DNA from: Acidobacteriaceae bacterium
GTDB taxonomy: Bacteria > Acidobacteriota > Terriglobia > Terriglobales > Acidobacteriaceae
Direction: 5' to 3'
DNA: 8,524 nucleotides
NCBI GenBank assembly: GCA_003156495.1
Contig: PMHC01000196.1
Coordinates: forward strand, 433 to 8,956
Part shown: one piece after another, positions 5,185 through 8,524 of the stretch
Layout of the letters: each line of letters begins with the position of its first letter
How positions within the stretch are numbered: position 1 is the first letter of the stretch
Notes under the pieces: model-generated
Database searches by the model: none
What the model saw: the letters and a program-made list of their open reading frames with translations, nothing else
Told to the model about the DNA's origin: nothing
Position numbers and translations under genes: made by a program

Positions 5185-5259
5185 ATTGAGCAACGATTAG
5201 GCGCAACGGGGGAATCTTTGCTAAACTTGAATTTCTGAGTTCAAACGTAGGAAACGATT

Positions 5260-5631
5260 ATGTCAATTCATCCCGTAATGCAGCGTTTAGCCGACAAGCT
5301 CAAGCGCACCGATCTGCCGGAGTTTGGCGCCGGCGATCAAGTTCGCGTCCAGGTCAAGATCAAAGAAGGCGATAAAGAACGCCTGCAGGCATTCGAAGGC
5401 CTCGTGATTGCCGTTAATCACGGTCCCCAGGGGACCTTTACCGTGCGCAAGATGAGCTTCGGCCAGGGTGTCGAGCGCATCTTCCCTTTCAACTCGAAGG
5501 TGATCGATAAGATCGAGTTAGTCCGCAGCTACAAGGTGCGGCGGGCGAAGCTGTTCTATCTGCGCGGACTGCGCGGCAAGGCTGCTCGTCTGAAGGAAAT
5601 CGACCGCGTCACCGGCAAAGTGCGGGCCTAA
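5260..5631 (+). CDS. rplS: 50S ribosomal protein L19
   Basis: L19 is a structural protein of the large ribosomal subunit located at the 30S-50S interface. Complete, 123 residues, normal length. Family landmarks: FGAGDQVRVQVKIKEGDKER (22-41), FEGLVIAV (45-52), TFTVRKMSFGQGVERIFP (59-76), KIELVRSYKVRRAKLFYLR (84-102) and GKAARLKE at 106-113. AGGA (5249-5252) lies 7 bases before the ATG. It is preceded by a long non-coding region instead of trmD and ends in its own strong terminator, so it is probably transcribed alone. Confidence 0.99.
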   Translation: MSIHPVMQRLADKLKRTDLPEFGAGDQVRVQVKIKEGDKERLQAFEGLVIAVNHGPQGTFTVRKMSFGQGVERIFPFNSKVIDKIELVRSYKVRRAKLFYLRGLRGKAARLKEIDRVTGKVRA

Positions 5632-5652
5632 GGCGCGCACCGTAGGTTTAGC

Positions 5653-5684
5653 AACAGCCCCGGCTTCGGCCGGGGTTGTTTTTT
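5653..5684 (+). terminator. Rho-independent terminator of rplS
   Basis: A 12-bp stem (5653-5664 with 5669-5680, one G-U pair) is closed by a stable TTCG tetraloop (5665-5668). The T run 5679-5684 begins in the last stem bases. It lies 21 bases after the rplS stop and separates rplS from rnhB. Confidence 0.95.
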
Positions 5685-5708
5685 GCCGAAACCGAAAGAC
5701 GCGATTTT

Positions 5709-5714
5709 TATATT
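5709..5714 (+). promoter_or_regulatory. Candidate -10 element of rnhB
   Basis: TATATT ends 6 bases before the rnhB ATG. The nearest -35-like hexamer, TTGCCG (5683-5688), is 20 bases upstream, longer than ideal, and overlaps the T run of the rplS terminator. A promoter is needed here because that terminator lies just upstream. Confidence 0.4.
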
Positions 5715-5720
5715 GATCGC

Positions 5721-6362
5721 ATGGCAAGAGCGCGCAAAGATAAGCCGGAGTGTGACTGGACGCTGGAGCATACCGCTCGGCAGCGAAGCTTCCGGCGCAT
5801 CGCCGGCCTCGACGAGGTTGGGCGCGGACCGCTCTTTGGTCCGGTCGTCGCCGCCGCTGTCATTCTTCCCCTCGATTTCCCTTTGCCAGGGTTGACCGAC
5901 TCCAAACAACTGACCGAAAAACAACGCAACTATTTTGACGCCGAGATTCGCGACTGCGCCATAGCTTGGGCGATCGCCGCCGTGGATGTGGAGACCATCG
6001 ACCGCATCAATATTCGCGCCGCTTCGCTTTTGGCGATGCAACGCGCGGCAGCGCAACTGGCCCTTGCGCCGGATTTTCTGCTGATCGACGGCCGCGACAC
6101 GATCGACTGGAATGGACCGCAGCAGGCTGTGATTCAAGGCGACGGAAAGAGTCTCTCGATCGCCGCGGCCAGCGTGCTGGCCAAAGTCTACCGCGACCGG
6201 CTCATGGTGGAGTTGGACGCCGTCTATCCCGGCTACGGCCTGGCGCGCCACAAAGGCTACGGCTCGCCTGAACATCTAGAAGCGCTCAGGCGATTGGGGC
6301 CAACGCCGCTCCATCGCAAAAGCTTTCGGCCGGTGGCGCAGCAATTACTCGCATTCAAATAA
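5721..6362 (+). CDS. rnhB: Ribonuclease HII
   Basis: RNase HII cuts RNA in RNA-DNA hybrids and starts removal of single ribonucleotides from DNA. Complete, 213 residues from the ATG at 5721. The frame stays open upstream to a TTG at 5676, but that codon lies inside the rplS terminator, so it was not used. The active-site set is intact: Asp31 and Glu32 in GLDEVGRGPLFGP (29-41), Asp123 in LLIDGRD (120-126), and Asp141 in GDGKS (140-144). SIAAASVLAKVYRD (146-159), YPGYGLARHKGYG and LGPTPLHRKSF follow as in other type 2 enzymes. No Shine-Dalgarno is present before the ATG. It converges with the radical SAM fusion gene, with stops 28 bases apart and no visible terminator hairpin between them. Confidence 0.97.
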   Translation: MARARKDKPECDWTLEHTARQRSFRRIAGLDEVGRGPLFGPVVAAAVILPLDFPLPGLTDSKQLTEKQRNYFDAEIRDCAIAWAIAAVDVETIDRINIRAASLLAMQRAAAQLALAPDFLLIDGRDTIDWNGPQQAVIQGDGKSLSIAAASVLAKVYRDRLMVELDAVYPGYGLARHKGYGSPEHLEALRRLGPTPLHRKSFRPVAQQLLAFK

Positions 6363-6390
6363 CGCCGCGCCCCGAATGGTCCAGAAAAAC

Positions 6391-8524
6391 TCAGGCCGGC
6401 CCGATCTTGCTTTCGATGATATTGAACATGGAAGCAACGGGCGGCGTTCCGGTATAGGTGCGCCGCGAACAGGTGTCGCAAGGAAACTGTTTTTTTCCAA
6501 AACGCGAGAGGGTGCGGCGCCAGGCGACCAGCTTGCTGTTGGCATAGCCCTCGAAGATGCTGTTTTCCGGCGTCAATTTGTAGACGACAAAATCCTTGTG
6601 CAGCGAATAATCCGAGCGAATGTCGCAGCAGGGCACCATGCTGCCGTTGTAGTCAATGTAGACATCGGTAATGGGAACGGTGCACGGCGACAGCCGCTTG
6701 ATAATGCTTCCCGTGGCCAGCGCGCCGCCGCGATTGGTGCCGAAGCGGAGAAAGTCGGTGTAGTTGTAGGTCACATCGATGCCGGGAATCTCAATCCGGG
6801 CACAGCTAGGAGTCTCGAACTTCCAGGCAACGCCCAGCTTCTCGAGCCGCGTCATCATGGCATTGAGGAAATTTTCCTGCGTGGGCTTTTCGTCCTTACC
6901 CAGATAGGCCATGATCGAAAGCCGGTTCAGACCGGCATCGCGCAGCGCTTCGATATACTCGGCGGTAATGTAGTCACCGTTGGTGAAGGTCTGCAGATGG
7001 GCGTGGGGCAGCTTGGCCCGCGCCTCGCGCAGCCGTTCGATGAATAGTGGCCGGTCGGCGCAAGGCTCGTTGTAGCGCGAGTACCAGACGACGCCCTCGT
7101 AGTCGATCTTCGACAGATCGTCGATGATCTTCGAGTACGTCGCCGGATTCATCAGCGTTTTGTTGCTCCGCCGGTCGAGGAAGGAATTGCCGCAGAAGGA
7201 GCAGTTGCGATTGCAGTAGGAGTGAATCTCGACCTCGACGAAGCGAATGCTGGCCTTGAACAATTCCATGGCGCGCTGCATATCGGTTACAGGCCGGAAG
7301 TGATCCTCGTTAAGGATGACCGGCGGATCGACCACTTGCAGAACGACGCCCAAATTTTTGCCTTTGCCTTGCGTGCTAGCCGGCAAAGCAGACGGCAAGA
7401 CGCATTCCGGCGCCGACGTGGAAGTTTTGTTCATTGCAGAAGAGGCTCCACTAAGCTGCGTCTCTTGTTTGGGCTGCAAACCGAGTTGCTTCCGCATCCG
7501 CTCGGAAAAGGAATGCAGCAGCGCCGCCTCTTTTTCATTGAGCGTGTCTTTATAGGGCTTCAGGAATGGCCATCCCTCTTTCAACCGTCCCTGCGAAAAC
7601 AGCAGCAGCCCCAAATTCACCGACGCCATCCGGTCGGTCTCGTCCAGCATCAATGCCCGGCGAAAGCCGCTCTCGGCCCGCTTCAGATCGCCGCCGCGAT
7701 GGTGCAGCATCGCCCAGTCGTTCCAGAGCACGGCGCTTTCTTCTTGCGCGATGGCGTCTTCGAGATAAACCAAAGCCTCTTTCTGCTTTCCTTCATTGAG
7801 CAGCTTGGCAACCACGCGGTCGGGGTTGCCGATAATCGCCTGCCGCCAGGAACGGGAGACCAGTTGCAGCGTATCCATCGACAAGCCGGTCGAGTAGCGC
7901 CGCTCGTAGTTCAACTGCGGAGTTTCCTTGACGACATCGGTATCCCAATCGATCGGCCGCGGTGAAGCCGAATACAAAAACGAAGCCTGTCCCAACAGTT
8001 GATCGTCGAAGGGATGGCCTTCAATCAACAGCTTGAAGTTATCCCGCCACTGGAATCCAAATTGACGGCGCTCGGCCAACGGGTCCTTATCCAGATAGGC
8101 CATCCAGCCGACGACGCACTTGGCGGCGAATTGCTCCCGGCTACGTACCGGGAAGTGCAGCAGCCTAAGTTCGGGGAGCCGGAGCGCGGGCAGGTTAAGG
8201 TCCGCGACCGTGCGTACCCAGTGGTTGCCCAGCAGAACCTTGACCCAGTCGGCGCTCTGCCGGTCCAGGCGCACGATGGCCTTGTACTCCTGAGAAACTT
8301 CCATGCGGCGACGCCAGACCATGGCGCGCAACGGATCGCTATTGCCGTCGGGTGCGGGATGACAGCCCGGTTTGAGGACAAAGGAGCACCAGGGCATAAC
8401 GCCAATTCCCCCGGAGGGAATCGTATTCAGAATGGCATGCAGGGAATCGCGATCCGAACAATCCACGAACTCGTCGGCATCGAGCAGGAAGACAAAATCG
8501 GCGGGAAAGGTTTTTTGGGCGCGG
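6391..8524 (-). CDS. Fusion: family-2 glycosyltransferase + TPR + radical SAM/SPASM protein, N-terminus cut by window edge
   Basis: The frame is open to the right edge; 710 residues are visible. Numbers below count from the in-frame GTG at 8464-8466, which is internal and not the start. Just before it lies FVFLLDADEF, the DxD-type metal/nucleotide-sugar motif of GT-A glycosyltransferases. A region typical of Glyco_tranf_2_4-like enzymes follows to about residue 175, including LLHFPVRSREQFAAK. TPR-like helical repeats cover about 210-315, and a Ser/Thr/Ala-rich linker follows at about 325-370. The radical SAM domain has Cys418, Cys422 and Cys425 in CNRNCSFC (CX3CX2C), then YNEP and TNG strands. 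A SPASM-like end has Cys595-X12-G-X4-Cys613-Cys614 and Cys663-X2-Cys666. Each half is recognisable; the joint function is unknown. Modification of a sugar or of a glycosylated product is plausible, inferred only from the fusion. Confidence 0.92.
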   Translation of the reverse strand, partial: RAQKTFPADFVFLLDADEFVDCSDRDSLHAILNTIPSGGIGVMPWCSFVLKPGCHPAPDGNSDPLRAMVWRRRMEVSQEYKAIVRLDRQSADWVKVLLGNHWVRTVADLNLPALRLPELRLLHFPVRSREQFAAKCVVGWMAYLDKDPLAERRQFGFQWRDNFKLLIEGHPFDDQLLGQASFLYSASPRPIDWDTDVVKETPQLNYERRYSTGLSMDTLQLVSRSWRQAIIGNPDRVVAKLLNEGKQKEALVYLEDAIAQEESAVLWNDWAMLHHRGGDLKRAESGFRRALMLDETDRMASVNLGLLLFSQGRLKEGWPFLKPYKDTLNEKEAALLHSFSERMRKQLGLQPKQETQLSGASSAMNKTSTSAPECVLPSALPASTQGKGKNLGVVLQVVDPPVILNEDHFRPVTDMQRAMELFKASIRFVEVEIHSYCNRNCSFCGNSFLDRRSNKTLMNPATYSKIIDDLSKIDYEGVVWYSRYNEPCADRPLFIERLREARAKLPHAHLQTFTNGDYITAEYIEALRDAGLNRLSIMAYLGKDEKPTQENFLNAMMTRLEKLGVAWKFETPSCARIEIPGIDVTYNYTDFLRFGTNRGGALATGSIIKRLSPCTVPITDVYIDYNGSMVPCCDIRSDYSLHKDFVVYKLTPENSIFEGYANSKLVAWRRTLSRFGKKQFPCDTCSRRTYTGTPPVASMFNIIESKIGPA

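Larger units (their letters stand above)
4720..5259. other. 540-base non-coding region between the TonB-domain gene and rplS
   Basis: No convincing gene or known RNA family is seen here. Bases 4740-4870 are clearly AT-richer than the rest of the window and carry the minus-strand promoter and an inverted repeat AGAATG/CATTCT (4812-4817, 4832-4837). The second half contains an inverted repeat GAGTGGA/TCCACTC (5025-5031, 5055-5061) and a small stem CTTTC/GAAAG followed by TTTT near 5135-5160. It also has a direct repeat CGCAAGCCCCA (5161-5171, 5174-5184) and a short TTGAA/TTCAA inverted repeat just before rplS. The rplS promoter must lie in this region, but no clear -35/-10 pair stands out. A structured rplS leader is possible. 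Confidence 0.6.

Noticed and set aside
4888..5238. Plus-strand frames with Lys/Arg-rich starts (MAKRKS at 4888; MSKKLL at 4931) that resemble small basic proteins
   Set aside because: No Shine-Dalgarno or -10 box precedes either ATG. The two frames overlap each other and turn into Arg/Pro/Ala-rich low-complexity sequence typical of non-coding GC-rich DNA, and no family is recognised.
5676..5720. N-terminal extension of rnhB from a TTG at 5676
   Set aside because: The TTG lies inside the stem and T run of the rplS terminator. The RNase HII core starts normally from the ATG at 5721.
8464..8466. GTG as the start of the radical SAM fusion gene
   Set aside because: The frame continues upstream to the window edge and encodes the conserved FLLDADEF glycosyltransferase motif, so the true start is outside.

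Overview
The window looks like GC-rich chromosomal DNA (about 60% GC by eye) from a free-living bacterium. The protein types and the SD-less starts fit an Acidobacteriota (Terriglobia-like) genome best, but that is an inference from gene content and not a database match. I see no insertion sequence, phage, plasmid, CRISPR, tRNA or rRNA signal.

Layout. (1) Positions 1-1850 hold a medium-chain dehydrogenase cut by the left edge (minus), a small helical charged protein of unknown function (742-957, plus) and a YdfG-type short-chain dehydrogenase (minus). (2) Positions 1980-3328 hold a YwnA-like Rrf2 repressor followed by qorB, an NADPH-dependent quinone reductase. (3) Positions 3407-6362 hold the housekeeping set trmD, rplS and rnhB. 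A convergent gene for a secreted protein with a TonB C-terminal domain, plus a 540-base non-coding stretch, separates trmD from rplS. (4) Positions 6391-8524 hold one very long minus-strand gene, cut by the right edge, which joins a family-2 glycosyltransferase, TPR repeats and a radical SAM/SPASM enzyme in one chain.

How the parts work together. The left half reads as a redox island: three NAD(P)H oxidoreductases of different folds around one redox-type regulator. The best regulatory signal is a 17-bp dyad, GTAWCC-N5-GGWTAC. It occurs once over the -10 box of the Rrf2 gene and once in the short gap before qorB, and I found no other copy. This predicts that the Rrf2 protein represses itself and qorB. 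The right half is translation and genome maintenance (tRNA m1G37 methylation, ribosomal protein L19, RNase HII) with its usual operon broken up. rplS ends in a textbook intrinsic terminator with a UUCG loop, so rnhB needs its own promoter.

Three genes (the Rrf2 gene, trmD, rnhB) lack a Shine-Dalgarno sequence and have a -10-like hexamer 6-8 bases before the ATG, which suggests leaderless mRNAs. The other genes whose starts are visible have SD sequences, most of them strong. The most unusual object is the glycosyltransferase-TPR-radical SAM fusion, whose substrate cannot be told from sequence.
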